Of a stretch of DNA of 64,000 nucleotides, positions 52,910-63,236 are shown piece by piece. Source of the stretch: Mycolicibacterium rutilum (GTDB taxonomy: Bacteria > Actinomycetota > Actinomycetes > Mycobacteriales > Mycobacteriaceae). A model generated the notes under the pieces. That model made no database searches, was not told the origin of the DNA, and saw only the letters and a list, made by a program, of their open reading frames with translations. The stretch is taken from the NCBI RefSeq assembly GCF_900108565.1, contig NZ_LT629971.1, positions 3,100,001-3,164,000 on the forward strand, read 5' to 3'. How positions within the stretch are numbered: position 1 is the first letter of the stretch; each line of letters begins with the position of its first letter. Position numbers and translations under genes: made by a program.

Positions 52910-52958
52910 ACCGACGAATTGGCGGATTTGCGGCGTGTTTTTCCGCCAATTCGTCGGT
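52910..52958. terminator. Bidirectional terminator after the thioredoxin-like gene and glgB
   Basis: ACCGACGAATTGGCGG (52910-52925) and CCGCCAATTCGTCGGT (52943-52958) form a perfect 16-bp stem with a 17-base loop that contains TTTTT. It fills the 92-base gap between two convergent genes. Confidence 0.85.
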
Positions 52959-52980
52959 CTCGGCGCGATGTGACCCGGCG

Positions 52981-55182
52981 CTAGTCCTCGGGTGTGTACT
53001 CGAACCACAGCGCGGCCAGCGGCGGCAGCACCATGACCGCGGATGCGGGCCGACCGTGCCACGGCTCGTCGGTCGCCTCGACGGCACCGTAGTTGCCGAT
53101 GCCCGACCCGTTGTAGATGTCGGCATCGGTGTTGAGCACCTCGTGCCAGGTGCCGACGTGCGGCAGACCCAGCCGGTAGCGGCTGTGCTCTGAACCCGAG
53201 AAATTGAACACGCACGCGAGGACGGACCCGTCGTCGCCGTAGCGCAGGAAGCTCAGCACGTTGTTGGCCGAGTCGTTGGCGTCGATCCACGAGTAGCCCT
53301 CGGGCCGGGTGTCCTGCGACCACAGCGAGCGCCTGCTCTGGTAGATGGCGTTCATGTCGCGCACCATCCGCTGGATACCGGTCGAAAAGCTGTTCTCGTC
53401 GAGCTGATACCAGTCGACGCCGCGTTCCTCGGACCACTCGGCGCGCTGGCCGAACTCCTGGCCCATGAACAGCAGCTGCTTGCCGGGGTGCGCCCACTGG
53501 TAGGCCAGCAGCCCGCGCAGCCCGGCGGCCTTGCGGTGATCGTCACCGGGCATCCGGCCCCACAGCGTGCCCTTGCCGTGCACGACCTCGTCGTGGCTGA
53601 TGGGCAGCACGTAGTTCTCGCTGAACGCGTACAGCATCGAGAACGTGATCTCGTGGTGGTGATAGCTGCGGTGGATCGGGTCACGCTTGACGAACTCAAG
53701 CGTGTCGTTCATCCAGCCCATGTTCCACTTCATCGAGAAACCAAGGCCGCCAAGGTTCGTCGGCCGCGTCACGCCGGGCCACGAGGTGGACTCCTCGGCG
53801 ATCGTCACGATGCCGGGCGCGGCCTTGTGCACGGTCGCGTTCATCTCCTGCAGGAACTGCACGGCCTCGAGGTTCTCGCGGCCACCGTAGATGTTCGGTG
53901 TCCAGCCGCCCTCGGGCCGCGAATAGTCGAGGTAGAGCATCGAAGCGACCGCGTCGACCCGCAGGCCGTCGATGTGGTACTCCTGCAACCAGTACAGGGC
54001 GTTGGCGACCAGGAAGTTGCGCACCTCGGCCCGGCCGAAGTCGAACACGTAGGTGCCCCAGTCCAATTGCTCGCCGCGGCGTGGATCGGAGTGCTCGTAG
54101 AGCGCGGTCCCGTCGAAGCGGCCGAGCGCCCACGCGTCCTTGGGGAAGTGGGCGGGCACCCAGTCCATGATCACGCCGATGCCGGCCTGGTGCAGCGTGT
54201 CGACCAGGTGCCGGAACTCGTCGGGCGTGCCGAGCCGGGACGTCGGCGCGTAGTACGACGTCACCTGGTAGCCCCAGGAGCCGCCGAACGGATGCTCGGC
54301 GACCGGCATCAACTCGACGTGGGTGAAGCCGTTCTCGACGACGTATTCGGTCAACTGCGTGGCCAGTTCGCGGTAGCTCAGCCCGGGCCGCCACGACATC
54401 AGGTGCACCTCGAGCGTGCTCATCGGCTCGAACACCGGGTTCTGGGCGGCGCGCTGCGCCATCCAGTCCTGGTCCTCCCAGGTGTACTCGCTCTTGGTCA
54501 CCTTCGACGCGGTCTTCGGCGGGACCTCGGTCGCGAACGCCATCGGGTCGGCGCGCTCGCTGACCGAGCCGTCGGCGCCGTGGATGCGGAACTTGTAGAG
54601 CCCGCCGATCTCGAAGCCGGGCCAGAACACCTCCCACACACCGGTCGAGCCCAGCGCCCGTAGTTGAGCTTCGTTGCCGTCCCAGTGGTTGAACTCGCCG
54701 ATCAGGCTGACGCCCTTGGCGTTCGGCGCCCACACCGCGAACGACACCCCGTCGACCACACCGTCAGGGGTGGTGTAGCGGCGCGGGTGCGCACCGAGGA
54801 TCTCCCACAGCCGTTCGTGCCTGCCCTCGGAGAACAGGTGCAGGTCCACCTCGCCGAGCGTGGGCAGAAACCGGTAGGCGTCGGCCACCTTGTGCACCCC
54901 GTCGGAGTACTGCACCTCGAGCCGGTAGTCGGCGAGCCCGGTGAACGGCAGCGCGACCGCGAACAACCCGGATTCGATGTGCTGGAACACATGACGCTCA
55001 CCACCGACGAGCGCGATCACCTCGACCGCGTGTGGCCGGTAGGCGCGGATCACCGTGTGGTCGTCGTACTCGTGAGCACCGAGAATCGAGTGCGGGTCGT
55101 GGTGCTCACCGGCCAGCAGTCGGTTGAGGTCGGCGGTGTGCGGCCGCAGATGCGGGCTGCTCGCCTGGGTGGTCTGCGTCAT
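52981..55182 (-). CDS. glgB: 1,4-alpha-glucan branching enzyme
   Basis: Adds alpha-1,6 branches to linear glucan. The 733-residue GH13 enzyme starts with a carbohydrate-binding N-terminal domain, then the TIM barrel with nucleophile Asp410 ([12 protein letters not shown]), acid/base Glu463 ([12 protein letters not shown]) and the [10 protein letters not shown] motif, and a C-terminal beta domain. The ATG at 55182 begins [23 protein letters not shown]; a longer frame to 55437 would overlap glgE and is discarded. It lies 4 bases after glgE in the same operon and is essential for the GlgE pathway. Confidence 0.97.
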   Translation of the reverse strand: MTQTTQASSPHLRPHTADLNRLLAGEHHDPHSILGAHEYDDHTVIRAYRPHAVEVIALVGGERHVFQHIESGLFAVALPFTGLADYRLEVQYSDGVHKVADAYRFLPTLGEVDLHLFSEGRHERLWEILGAHPRRYTTPDGVVDGVSFAVWAPNAKGVSLIGEFNHWDGNEAQLRALGSTGVWEVFWPGFEIGGLYKFRIHGADGSVSERADPMAFATEVPPKTASKVTKSEYTWEDQDWMAQRAAQNPVFEPMSTLEVHLMSWRPGLSYRELATQLTEYVVENGFTHVELMPVAEHPFGGSWGYQVTSYYAPTSRLGTPDEFRHLVDTLHQAGIGVIMDWVPAHFPKDAWALGRFDGTALYEHSDPRRGEQLDWGTYVFDFGRAEVRNFLVANALYWLQEYHIDGLRVDAVASMLYLDYSRPEGGWTPNIYGGRENLEAVQFLQEMNATVHKAAPGIVTIAEESTSWPGVTRPTNLGGLGFSMKWNMGWMNDTLEFVKRDPIHRSYHHHEITFSMLYAFSENYVLPISHDEVVHGKGTLWGRMPGDDHRKAAGLRGLLAYQWAHPGKQLLFMGQEFGQRAEWSEERGVDWYQLDENSFSTGIQRMVRDMNAIYQSRRSLWSQDTRPEGYSWIDANDSANNVLSFLRYGDDGSVLACVFNFSGSEHSRYRLGLPHVGTWHEVLNTDADIYNGSGIGNYGAVEATDEPWHGRPASAVMVLPPLAALWFEYTPED

Positions 55183-55186
55183 GTTC

Positions 55187-57274
55187 TCACTCCCTACGCA
55201 GCAAATTGAGTCGTTGGTCGGCGGGTACTTGCGGCATGTTGAAGATGTGGGCCACTGCCCGCGCCGGTTCCAGGCGCACGTAATTGGCCTGGCCCCACTG
55301 GTATTCGTCCCCGGTGATCTCGTCGCGCACCCAGAACCGGTCGAACGGCTCCATTCCGAGCGCGCCCATGTCGAGCCACGTCGTCCCCTCCTCGGCGCCG
55401 AACGGGTTGAGCGTGACCACCACCAGCACCTGGTCACCGGAGACCGGGTCGAACTTGCTGTACGCCAGCAGCGCGTCGTTGTCGACGTGGTGGAACTTGA
55501 TGGTGCGCAGCTCGTGCAGGGCGGGGTGCACCTTGCGAATCTCGTTGAGCCGGGTCAAGAACGGCTCCAGCGACTCACCGTCGGCCAGCGCGGCGTCGAA
55601 GTCGCGCGGGCGCAGTTCGTACTTCTCGGAGTTGAGGTACTCCTCGCTGCCCTCACGCACCGGGCGGTGCTCGTAGAGCTCGAAGCCCGAGTACACCCCC
55701 CACGCCGAACTCATCGTCGACGCGAGCACCGCGCGGATCGCGAACATGCCCGGGCCGCCGTGCTGCAGGCTCTCGTGCAGGATGTCGGGGGTGTTGACGA
55801 ACAGGTTCGGGCACGCGTAGTCGGCGTGCTCGGCGATCTGCTCGCCGAACTCCGTGAGCTCCCACTTGGCGGTGCGCCAGGTGAAATACGAATACGACTG
55901 CGTGAAGCCGAGTTTGGCCAGCCCGTAGAGCCGCGCCGGGCGGGTGAACGCCTCGGACAGGAACAGCACGTCGGGGTCTTCGTTCTTCACCTGCCCGATC
56001 AGCCAGGCCCAGAAGTTCGGCGGCTTGGTGTGCGGATTGTCGACCCGGAAAATCTTGACGCCGTGGGCGATCCAGTGCCGCACCACGCGCAGCACCTCTT
56101 CGTAGAGGCCCGCCGGGTCGTTGTCGAAGTTCAGCGGGTAGATGTCCTGATACTTCTTCGGCGGGTTCTCCGCGTAGGCGATCGTGCCGTCGGGCAGCAC
56201 GGTGAACCACTCCGGGTGGTCCTTGGCCCACGGATGGTCGGGTGCACACTGCAGCGCGAGGTCGAGCGCTACCTCCATGCCCTCGTCGCGCGCGGCGGCG
56301 ACGAAGTCGTCGAAGTCGGCGAGGGTGCCCAGATCCGGGTGCACGGCGTCGTGGCCGCCCTCGTCGCTGCCGATCGCCCACGGGGAGCCCACATCGTTGG
56401 GGGCCGCGGTCACGCTGTTGTTGCGGCCCTTGCGGTGCACCTTGCCGATCGGATGGATCGGCGGCAGGTAGACGACGTCGAACCCCATCCGCGCGATGCG
56501 GGGCAGCGCTTTGGTCGCGGTCGCGAAGGTGCCGTGGACCGGGTTGCCCTTTGCGTCCCAGCCGCCGGTGGAGCGCGGGAAGAACTCGTACCAGGAGCTG
56601 AACCGGGCCTGCCGGCGGTCGACCCAGATGCCGTACTGCTCGCCGCGGGTGACCAGCTCACGCAGCGGATAGGCGTCGAGCAACTCGGTGACCTCCAGGG
56701 CCAGCGCCGCGCCGGCCCTGGTGAAGGGGTCGCCGGGCTGGCGCAGCTGCGCGGCCGCCTCGATCAGCGGATAGCGGTGCTGGCGGGGGACGCCCGTCGA
56801 GGCGCGTTCGAGCAGCTTCGCGCCGACCAGCAGGTCGTTGGACAGCTCGGCTTCGCTCTGCCCGGCGTCGAGTTTGGCGGTGACGTTCTTGCGCCAGGTC
56901 GCCAGCGGGTCACCCCACCCGTCGACCCGGAACGTCCACAGGCCGGGGCAGTCGGGGGTGAACGCGCCGTGGAAGACGTCGGGGGTGCGGCCGGTGGACA
57001 TCGGCAGGTGCTGTGGCTTCCGGCGCGGCGACGCCCCGACCACAGTCTCGATCGGCACCGGCTCGACCGACTTCACCAGGCCGGGCGGATCCGCGGCGAG
57101 CTGGGGGTAGCTGGCGCCGTGATAGCGCACGACGAGAGTGGCTGCGACGGCGTCGTGGCCTTCGCGCCAAACGGTGGCGCTGACCGGCACGATCTCGCCG
57201 ACGACCGCCTTGGCCGGATACCGCCCATGCGATACGACAGGCTGGACGTCGTCGATTCCGATACGACCGGCCAC
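55187..57274 (-). CDS. glgE: Alpha-1,4-glucan:maltose-1-phosphate maltosyltransferase
   Basis: Extends alpha-1,4-glucan using maltose-1-phosphate, the route by which mycobacteria turn trehalose into glucan. The 695-residue GH13_3 enzyme has an N-terminal immunoglobulin-like domain, a helical domain, and the catalytic barrel with nucleophile Asp412 ([15 protein letters not shown]) and acid/base Glu441 (FLSEAF), 29 residues apart as in the Streptomyces enzyme. NTPDILHE and the C-terminal beta domain are intact. GTG start. Divergent to glgP with a 200-base shared region. Confidence 0.97.
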   Translation of the reverse strand: MAGRIGIDDVQPVVSHGRYPAKAVVGEIVPVSATVWREGHDAVAATLVVRYHGASYPQLAADPPGLVKSVEPVPIETVVGASPRRKPQHLPMSTGRTPDVFHGAFTPDCPGLWTFRVDGWGDPLATWRKNVTAKLDAGQSEAELSNDLLVGAKLLERASTGVPRQHRYPLIEAAAQLRQPGDPFTRAGAALALEVTELLDAYPLRELVTRGEQYGIWVDRRQARFSSWYEFFPRSTGGWDAKGNPVHGTFATATKALPRIARMGFDVVYLPPIHPIGKVHRKGRNNSVTAAPNDVGSPWAIGSDEGGHDAVHPDLGTLADFDDFVAAARDEGMEVALDLALQCAPDHPWAKDHPEWFTVLPDGTIAYAENPPKKYQDIYPLNFDNDPAGLYEEVLRVVRHWIAHGVKIFRVDNPHTKPPNFWAWLIGQVKNEDPDVLFLSEAFTRPARLYGLAKLGFTQSYSYFTWRTAKWELTEFGEQIAEHADYACPNLFVNTPDILHESLQHGGPGMFAIRAVLASTMSSAWGVYSGFELYEHRPVREGSEEYLNSEKYELRPRDFDAALADGESLEPFLTRLNEIRKVHPALHELRTIKFHHVDNDALLAYSKFDPVSGDQVLVVVTLNPFGAEEGTTWLDMGALGMEPFDRFWVRDEITGDEYQWGQANYVRLEPARAVAHIFNMPQVPADQRLNLLRRE

Positions 57275-57474
57275 CTACCACTCCTTCATCTGGCGCGGCC
57301 ACCGGAGTGCGCCGTCGGCGCCGCCGACGTGGCCGCTGTGTCGACTTCACAGTCGCGTTCAATAAGCCTCGTCGCGCCCTATACCCACCGTAATGCTCAC
57401 CCCAACCCAAAGCGGCCGAAGCAGTCCGACCGCGAGGACTGCGCAGCGCCCGATAGTCAGTAAGGTTGAGTCGC
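57275..57474. promoter_or_regulatory. Divergent control region between glgE and glgP
   Basis: A 200-base region. For glgP, TAAGGT (57461-57466) ends 8 bases before the GTG, pointing to a leaderless mRNA. For glgE no convincing pair of boxes was found. GCGCCGTCGGCGCC-type short palindromes occur near 57311-57326. No gene is seen. Confidence 0.45.
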
Positions 57475-60087
57475 GTGAAAGCTCTCCGCAGGTTCACCGT
57501 CCGCGCCCACCTGCCCGACCGGCTCGCCGCGCTCGAACGGCTGTCGATCAATCTGCGGTGGTCGTGGGACCGCCCCACCCAGGACCTGTTCGAGGCGATC
57601 GATCCGGAGCTGTGGAAGCGGGTCGGCTGTGATCCTGTCGGCCTTCTCGGCCTGGTCAGCCCCAAACGGCTCGACGAGCTGGCCGCCGACGAATCGTTCC
57701 TGCGCCGGCTCGACGGCTTGACCGGCGATCTCGACGACTATCTGAGCCGGCCGCTGTGGTACCAGCAGGAAGTCGAAAACGGCGCGCAGTTGCCCAACGG
57801 CATCGCGTACTTCTCGATGGAGTTCGGCGTCGCCGAGTCGCTGCCCAACTACTCGGGCGGGCTGGGCATCCTCGCCGGCGACCACCTCAAGGCCGCCTCC
57901 GATCTCGGGCTGCCGCTGATCGCCGTCGGGCTGCTGTACCGCTCGGGGTACTTCCGGCAGTCGCTGACCGCTGACGGCTGGCAGCACGAGAGCTACCCGT
58001 CGCTCGATCCGCAGGGCCTGCCGCTGCGGCTGCTGACCGACCGCGGGGGCGACCCGGTGCTGATCTCGGTCGCGATGCCGGGCGACAACCAGTTGCGCGC
58101 ACGGGTCTGGATCGCCCAGGTCGGCCGGATCCCGCTGCTACTGCTCGACTCCGACGTCCCGGAGAACGACCACGATCTGCGCGGGGTCACCGACCGGCTC
58201 TACGGCGGCGACCAGGAGCACCGCATCAAGCAGGAGATCCTCGCCGGTGTCGGCGGCGTTCGGGCGATCCGGGCGTTCACCGAACTGGAGGACAGGCCCT
58301 CGCCGGAGGTGTTCCACATGAACGAGGGCCACGCCGGCTTCCTCGGGGTGGAACGCATCCGCGAATTGATCGACGCCGGACTGGATTTCGACACCGCACT
58401 GACCGTGGTGCGGTCCTCGACGGTGTTCACCACCCACACCCCGGTGCCCGCCGGCATCGACCGGTTCCCGGTCGAGATGGTCAAACGGTACTTCGGCGGT
58501 TCCACCGACGGACCGTCGGGCGCGATGTCGCGGATGCTGCCGGGCCTGCCGCTGGACCGCATCGTCGCGTTCGGCGAGGAGGACGATCCGACCAAATTCA
58601 ACATGGCGCACATGGGGCTTCGGTTGGCGCAGCGCGCCAACGGCGTCTCCCAGCTGCACGGCCGGGTGAGTCGGGAGATGTTCAACGAACTGTGGCCGGG
58701 TTTCGACCCCGCCGAGGTGCCGATCGGTTCGATCACCAACGGTGTGCACGCGCCGACCTGGGCCGCCCCGCAGTGGGTGGAACTGGGCCGCGAACTGCTG
58801 GGCAGCGAGGATCTGAGCAGCGCCCGCGAACCCGCCGCCTGGGAGCGCCTGCACCAGGTCGATCCCGGGCACATGTGGTGGATCCGGTCGCAGCTGCGTG
58901 AGCAACTGGTGCACGACGTGCGTGCGCGGCTGCGCCGCTCGTGGCTGGAACGTGGCGCGTCGGAAGCCGAACTGGGTTGGATTGCAACGGCATTCGACCC
59001 CGATGTGCTGACGATCGGGTTCGCCCGACGGGTGCCGACCTACAAGCGGCTGACCTTGATGCTGCGCGACCCGCAGCGCCTGGAACAGTTGCTGCTCAAC
59101 CCGGACCGGCCGATCCAGCTGATCGTCGCGGGCAAGTCGCATCCCGCTGACGAGGGTGGCAAGGCGCTGATCCAGCAGGTGGTGCGGTTCGCCGACCGGC
59201 CCGAGGTGCGGCACCGCATCGCGTTCTTGCCCGACTACGACATGTCGATGGCGCGGCAGCTGTACTGGGGTTGCGATGTGTGGCTGAACAATCCGCTGCG
59301 GCCGCTGGAGGCGTGCGGCACGTCGGGGATGAAGAGCGCGCTCAACGGCGGGCTGAACCTGTCGATCCGCGACGGCTGGTGGGACGAGTGGTTCGACGGC
59401 GAAAACGGTTGGGAAATCCCGACCGCCGACGGGTTGGCCGACGAGAACCGCCGCGACGACCTCGAGGCCGCGGCCCTCTACGACCTGCTGGAGAACTCGG
59501 TGACACCGAAGTTCTACGACCGCGACGAGCGCGGCGTGCCCACCCGGTGGGTCGAGATGGTGCGCCACACGTTGATCGCGCTCGGACCGAAGGTGCTGGC
59601 CTCGCGGATGGTCCGCGACTACACCGAGAAGTACTACGCGCCGGCCGCGCAGTCGGTGCGCCGCACTGTCGAGCCCGCCGGCGACGGCCAACCGTTCGGG
59701 GCGGCACGGGATTTGGCGGGTTACCGGCTGCGGGTGCAGGAGTCGTGGCCGAAGGTCCAGATCACCGACGTCGACAGCTACGGACTGCCCGACACCCCGC
59801 TGCTGGGCTCGGAGCTCACGCTGACCGCGACGGTGCACCTGGCCGGGCTGCGGCCCGACGAGGTCGTCGTGCAGGCGGTGCTGGGCCGTGTCGACGCCTC
59901 CGATGTGCTGGTCGACCCCGCGACCGTCCCGATGACGCACACCGGCACCGCCGACGGCGGCAACGAGATCTTCTCGGCGACCGCGCCGCTGCCGGTTGCC
60001 GGTCCTGTCGGTTACACCGTGCGGGTGCTGCCGCATCATCCGCTGCTGGCCGGTGACAACGAGCTCGGCCTCGTCACGCTCGCGTGA
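57475..60087 (+). CDS. glgP: Glycogen phosphorylase (maltodextrin phosphorylase type)
   Basis: Releases glucose-1-phosphate from alpha-1,4-glucan with PLP. The 870-residue GT35 enzyme is the actinobacterial form with the short N-terminus (KALRRFTVRAHLPDRLAALERL) and motifs YFSMEFGVAESLPNYSGGLGILAGDHLKAASDLG, HMNEGHAGFLG, and the PLP-lysine region EACGTSGMKSALNGGLNLS. The C-terminal about 110 residues form an extra beta domain (SELTLTATVHLAGLRPDEVVVQAVLGRVD). GTG at 57475 gives the M. tuberculosis start; it overlaps the next gene by 4 bases. Confidence 0.96.
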   Translation: MKALRRFTVRAHLPDRLAALERLSINLRWSWDRPTQDLFEAIDPELWKRVGCDPVGLLGLVSPKRLDELAADESFLRRLDGLTGDLDDYLSRPLWYQQEVENGAQLPNGIAYFSMEFGVAESLPNYSGGLGILAGDHLKAASDLGLPLIAVGLLYRSGYFRQSLTADGWQHESYPSLDPQGLPLRLLTDRGGDPVLISVAMPGDNQLRARVWIAQVGRIPLLLLDSDVPENDHDLRGVTDRLYGGDQEHRIKQEILAGVGGVRAIRAFTELEDRPSPEVFHMNEGHAGFLGVERIRELIDAGLDFDTALTVVRSSTVFTTHTPVPAGIDRFPVEMVKRYFGGSTDGPSGAMSRMLPGLPLDRIVAFGEEDDPTKFNMAHMGLRLAQRANGVSQLHGRVSREMFNELWPGFDPAEVPIGSITNGVHAPTWAAPQWVELGRELLGSEDLSSAREPAAWERLHQVDPGHMWWIRSQLREQLVHDVRARLRRSWLERGASEAELGWIATAFDPDVLTIGFARRVPTYKRLTLMLRDPQRLEQLLLNPDRPIQLIVAGKSHPADEGGKALIQQVVRFADRPEVRHRIAFLPDYDMSMARQLYWGCDVWLNNPLRPLEACGTSGMKSALNGGLNLSIRDGWWDEWFDGENGWEIPTADGLADENRRDDLEAAALYDLLENSVTPKFYDRDERGVPTRWVEMVRHTLIALGPKVLASRMVRDYTEKYYAPAAQSVRRTVEPAGDGQPFGAARDLAGYRLRVQESWPKVQITDVDSYGLPDTPLLGSELTLTATVHLAGLRPDEVVVQAVLGRVDASDVLVDPATVPMTHTGTADGGNEIFSATAPLPVAGPVGYTVRVLPHHPLLAGDNELGLVTLA

Positions 60088-60929
60088 CATCCGCGCTGAA
60101 GGTCGCGCTCGACGGCGGCCCCTACGGGATCACGTCGGGTCCCGACGGCGCGCTGTGGGTGACGCTGGCGCAGGCCGGCGCGATCGCCCGAGTCACCCGC
60201 ACCGGCGAGACGACGGTGTATCCGCTGGATCCGCAGTGCCGCCCGATGATCATCACGACGGGACCCGACGGAGCCCTGTGGTTCAGCCGCGGCGACAACC
60301 GCATCGGGCGGATCACCACGACCGGGGAGACCGGCACGTTCGACCTGCCCGACGGCAGCGATCCCTACGGCATCACCGCGGGCCCGGACGGCGCGCTGTG
60401 GTTCACGGCGATGACCTCCGGCGAGATCGGCCGCATCTCGGTCGACGGCGAGATCACCAGTCAGGCCGTGGTCGGCGGGATGCCGTCGATGATCACGACC
60501 GGCCCCGACGGGGCGCTGTGGTTCACGCTCAACGGAACCGGCGCCGTCGGCCGCCTGACCGTCGCCGGTGAGCTGACGGTGCGCGGAACCCCCACTGCCG
60601 GTTCGGGTCCCGTCGGCATCGCCGCGACCCACGACGACGCGGTGTGGTTCACCGAGATCCGCGCCGAGCGGCTGGGCCGGATCCCGATGCGCGATGCGAT
60701 CCAGGAGATCGAACTCCCCGGCAAGCCGCATGCGGTGATCGCCGATCCTGACGACGGCGTCTGGGTGACGCTGTGGGGTTCGAGCCAGCTGGCCCGGGTC
60801 GGCGGCGACGGGGACATCGTGACGATCGACCTGCCGCGCGACAGCGAACCGCACGGGCTCGCCGTCGACGCCGACGGCGCGGTGTGGGTCGCGCTGGAGT
60901 CGGGGTTCGTCCTGCGCATGCCGTCCTGA
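60084..60929 (+). CDS. Virginiamycin B lyase-like beta-propeller protein
   Basis: A 281-residue seven-bladed propeller built from repeats of GPYGITSGPDGALWFT type at about 40-residue spacing. It is homologous to staphylococcal Vgb, which linearises type B streptogramins. The three catalytic positions of Vgb (His228, Glu268, His270) correspond to His216 (GKPHAV), Glu255 and His257 (SEPHG) here, so an active lyase is possible, though many propellers of this type have other roles. The GTG overlaps the glgP stop (GTGA), so it is co-translated with glgP. Not part of the M. tuberculosis order at this site. Confidence 0.85.
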   Translation: MTSALKVALDGGPYGITSGPDGALWVTLAQAGAIARVTRTGETTVYPLDPQCRPMIITTGPDGALWFSRGDNRIGRITTTGETGTFDLPDGSDPYGITAGPDGALWFTAMTSGEIGRISVDGEITSQAVVGGMPSMITTGPDGALWFTLNGTGAVGRLTVAGELTVRGTPTAGSGPVGIAATHDDAVWFTEIRAERLGRIPMRDAIQEIELPGKPHAVIADPDDGVWVTLWGSSQLARVGGDGDIVTIDLPRDSEPHGLAVDADGAVWVALESGFVLRMPS

Positions 60930-61020
60930 CCGCCCAACCGTCAATTTGGGGACATCTGTCCGGCGGGCAAACGGCTCGCGGTAGGTTCCGAAGCGTTGCT
61001 AACGACTGGAGGGCACGTCG

Positions 61021-61770
61021 GTGACGTTTGGGATTGTGCTGCGACGCGGCATCACAGGGATCGCCATCGCGGGTGTGTTGATCGGCGGGTCGGTCGCACC
61101 CGGCGTCGCCGACCCGGAGCCGCAACCCGTGGCGGCCGACGCGCCACCGCCACCGGCGGGAGAGGCGCCACCTCCGCCGCCGCCCGATGGCGCGGTCGCG
61201 TCCACCCCGCCCGCGGTCACCGAAACTCCTGACGGCTGGCGCCTCGAACTCGGCGCCAAGGACGAGACCCAGGCCCCGATCCCGCCGCTGACGACGGCGC
61301 TGTCGTCGCGGGAGTACGTCGTCGGCGGGACCTACACCGGGTCGGTGACCGGTCCCGGCGACGACGAACCGCCGCACGGCACCCTCGAGGTCGGCTACGA
61401 GATCGGCTGCGGTATCGACATGAGCACGTCGAACGGCGTCTCGCTGACCGGCACCGCGGGCATCAACCCGTCAATCGGGCTGATCGGCACCGACTTCATC
61501 TCCCCGTTCCCCGACGGCCTGGTGCCGGGGCTCGGCGGCAACATCGGCGGCGGCATCACCGTCGGCCTCAAGCCGGGACTGGTGAACGTGATCCCGGTGA
61601 CGAAGAAGGAGTACACCGGCGCCGAGCCGTGGGTGATGGTCAGCAATTTCCGGGTCAAGATCGACGGCTGCGTCGGCGAGTCGTTCATCCGGTCGTATGC
61701 GTTCCTGAGCAGGTCCACCGAGATGTCGGACGCGATCGTGGCGTGGTACGGCGTCACCAAGAAGGTCTGA
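61021..61770 (+). CDS. MspA-family porin variant
   Basis: A 249-residue exported protein. The signal peptide (about residues 1-30, RRGITGIAIAGVLIGGSVAPGVA) is followed by a proline/alanine-rich stretch (residues 32-65) not found in MspA, then the MspA domain: REYVVGGTYTGSVTG, GTLEVGYEIGCGIDMSTSNGVSLTGTAG, a glycine-rich NIGGGITVGLKPGLVNVIPVTKKEY and a C-terminal strand region. MspA-type octamers form water-filled channels across the mycobacterial outer membrane. Two cysteines (GCGID, DGCVG) are unusual for the family. GTG start with GGAGGG before it. Function as a true porin is inferred. Confidence 0.85.
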   Translation: MTFGIVLRRGITGIAIAGVLIGGSVAPGVADPEPQPVAADAPPPPAGEAPPPPPPDGAVASTPPAVTETPDGWRLELGAKDETQAPIPPLTTALSSREYVVGGTYTGSVTGPGDDEPPHGTLEVGYEIGCGIDMSTSNGVSLTGTAGINPSIGLIGTDFISPFPDGLVPGLGGNIGGGITVGLKPGLVNVIPVTKKEYTGAEPWVMVSNFRVKIDGCVGESFIRSYAFLSRSTEMSDAIVAWYGVTKKV

Positions 61771-61776
61771 GCCGGC

Positions 61777-63216
61777 TCAGTCGAACCGTTTGAAGCACCG
61801 GTCGGCGTCGCCGAGCACCCCGACGCGGAACGCGTCGATCCGGGAGAAGCCCGACGGCACCGACTCGCCGTTGACATCGCTGGCCGCCAGGCCGTTGGTG
61901 AGAATGCCCGACACCGCCTCGTCGAGGTCGCCGGCGGTCAGCGCGACGGTGTTGCCGTCGGGTGTGGTCACCGGCTTGGACAACTTGGTGGTGGCGACCC
62001 CGGTGAGGCACGCGGTGCGCAGCGCCGCCTCGGCGTTGTCGAGTGCGACGCCGCCGCGCTCCTGCTGGATCGCCTGCACGTACCGCGAGACCAGCACCGA
62101 GTAGGCGGTGTTGTCGCCGGCCGCCAGCCCCATCGGGTCGTCGAGGTGTGGAGGGGCGCCGAGTTCGGCGAGTTCGTCGAGCTCGACGGCGATGGTGTTG
62201 GTGGCGGGGCAGAACGACACCGGGGGGCTGGGCCGCGCGTCGGCGCAGTCGACCGGTTCGAACGTCAGCTCCGGCGGGTTCGCCGGCGCGAACACGATGT
62301 CCATCGCGTCGACGATCGCCCGCACCGACGTCTCGGACACCTCCCAGTCGCCGCTCTCGTCGGCCTCCAGCAGCACGGGCAGGTCGCCGCGGCGCTGCCC
62401 GATCTCGCGCATGTCGATCGTCGCGCAGGCCGCGATCCCGTCGGTGAAGCCGAACTGGAACGCCGAGAGGCGCTCGAAAGCCGACCCGTGTTCGTCGACG
62501 CCGACTTCGGGGTCGTCCTCGTTGAGCAACGGATCGCGGAACGAGATGACAGCGGCGAGAACGTTGTTCAGGCCCTCACCGGTCGAAAGGGTGAACCGCG
62601 GCGAGTTGTCCTCGGCGACCCAGCGCATGTACGCACCCGCCATGCAGTCGGCCTGCTGTTCGGCCACCAGCGTCGGGGTGTCCTCGTCGACCAGACCCGC
62701 CTGGAACTGCACGGCATGGCCGTACTCGTGGGCGAGCACCATCGCCACGCCCATCTCCCCGTGGGCGCGCCGCAGGCTCGGCACCAGCTCGCCGCGGTCC
62801 CAGCCGATGGTGTTGTCGTCGTGGCAGAAGCCCGCGTTCACCAGCCCGTAGGTGTCGGAGTCGCAGAAGCTGATGCTGTCGAACCCGTTTGCGTCCCAGG
62901 AGTACAACGCCTCGACCGGGGTGAACTGGCCGTCGAACACGCCGCTGTAGGAACCCTCCCAGAACTCCTCGATGTCGCTGATCGCCTGGCGGGCCAGTTC
63001 GTCATCGTCGCCGCCGTCGGTGCCGGTCACCTCTCGGCTCGGTTCCCTGGCATCGGGCCGCAGGCCGGTCGGCCCGTCGGTGGCGGGCATCCCGGCCACC
63101 CGGAACGGGTCGGCGAAAATCGAAACCGGTTTGCCCGCAAGGGTCGTCGAACAGGCGGCGACCAGCGCCACCGAAATCGCCGCGAGGACGGTGCGCGCCA
63201 GGTGTCGTCGCCTCAT
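61777..63216 (-). CDS. Lipoprotein neutral zinc metallopeptidase
   Basis: A 479-residue exported protein with a lipobox: basic N-terminus MRRRHLARTV, hydrophobic core and LVAACS with Cys22 as the lipidation site. Near residue 165 it has the zinc-metallopeptidase helix VLAHEYGHAVQFQ (HExxH) and then the EQQADCMAGAY segment, whose Glu provides the third ligand, as in the putative neutral zinc metallopeptidase family (YpfJ-like). The substrate is unknown. ATG at 63216; the longer frame to 63669 is spurious. It converges with the porin gene, 6 bases apart. Confidence 0.88.
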   Translation of the reverse strand: MRRRHLARTVLAAISVALVAACSTTLAGKPVSIFADPFRVAGMPATDGPTGLRPDAREPSREVTGTDGGDDDELARQAISDIEEFWEGSYSGVFDGQFTPVEALYSWDANGFDSISFCDSDTYGLVNAGFCHDDNTIGWDRGELVPSLRRAHGEMGVAMVLAHEYGHAVQFQAGLVDEDTPTLVAEQQADCMAGAYMRWVAEDNSPRFTLSTGEGLNNVLAAVISFRDPLLNEDDPEVGVDEHGSAFERLSAFQFGFTDGIAACATIDMREIGQRRGDLPVLLEADESGDWEVSETSVRAIVDAMDIVFAPANPPELTFEPVDCADARPSPPVSFCPATNTIAVELDELAELGAPPHLDDPMGLAAGDNTAYSVLVSRYVQAIQQERGGVALDNAEAALRTACLTGVATTKLSKPVTTPDGNTVALTAGDLDEAVSGILTNGLAASDVNGESVPSGFSRIDAFRVGVLGDADRCFKRFD

Positions 63217-63236
63217 GGACGCAGAATAGAAAACAA

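Noticed and set aside
55183..55437. N-terminal extension of glgB
   Set aside because: It overlaps the end of glgE in another frame; [11 protein letters not shown] at 55182 is the family-like start.
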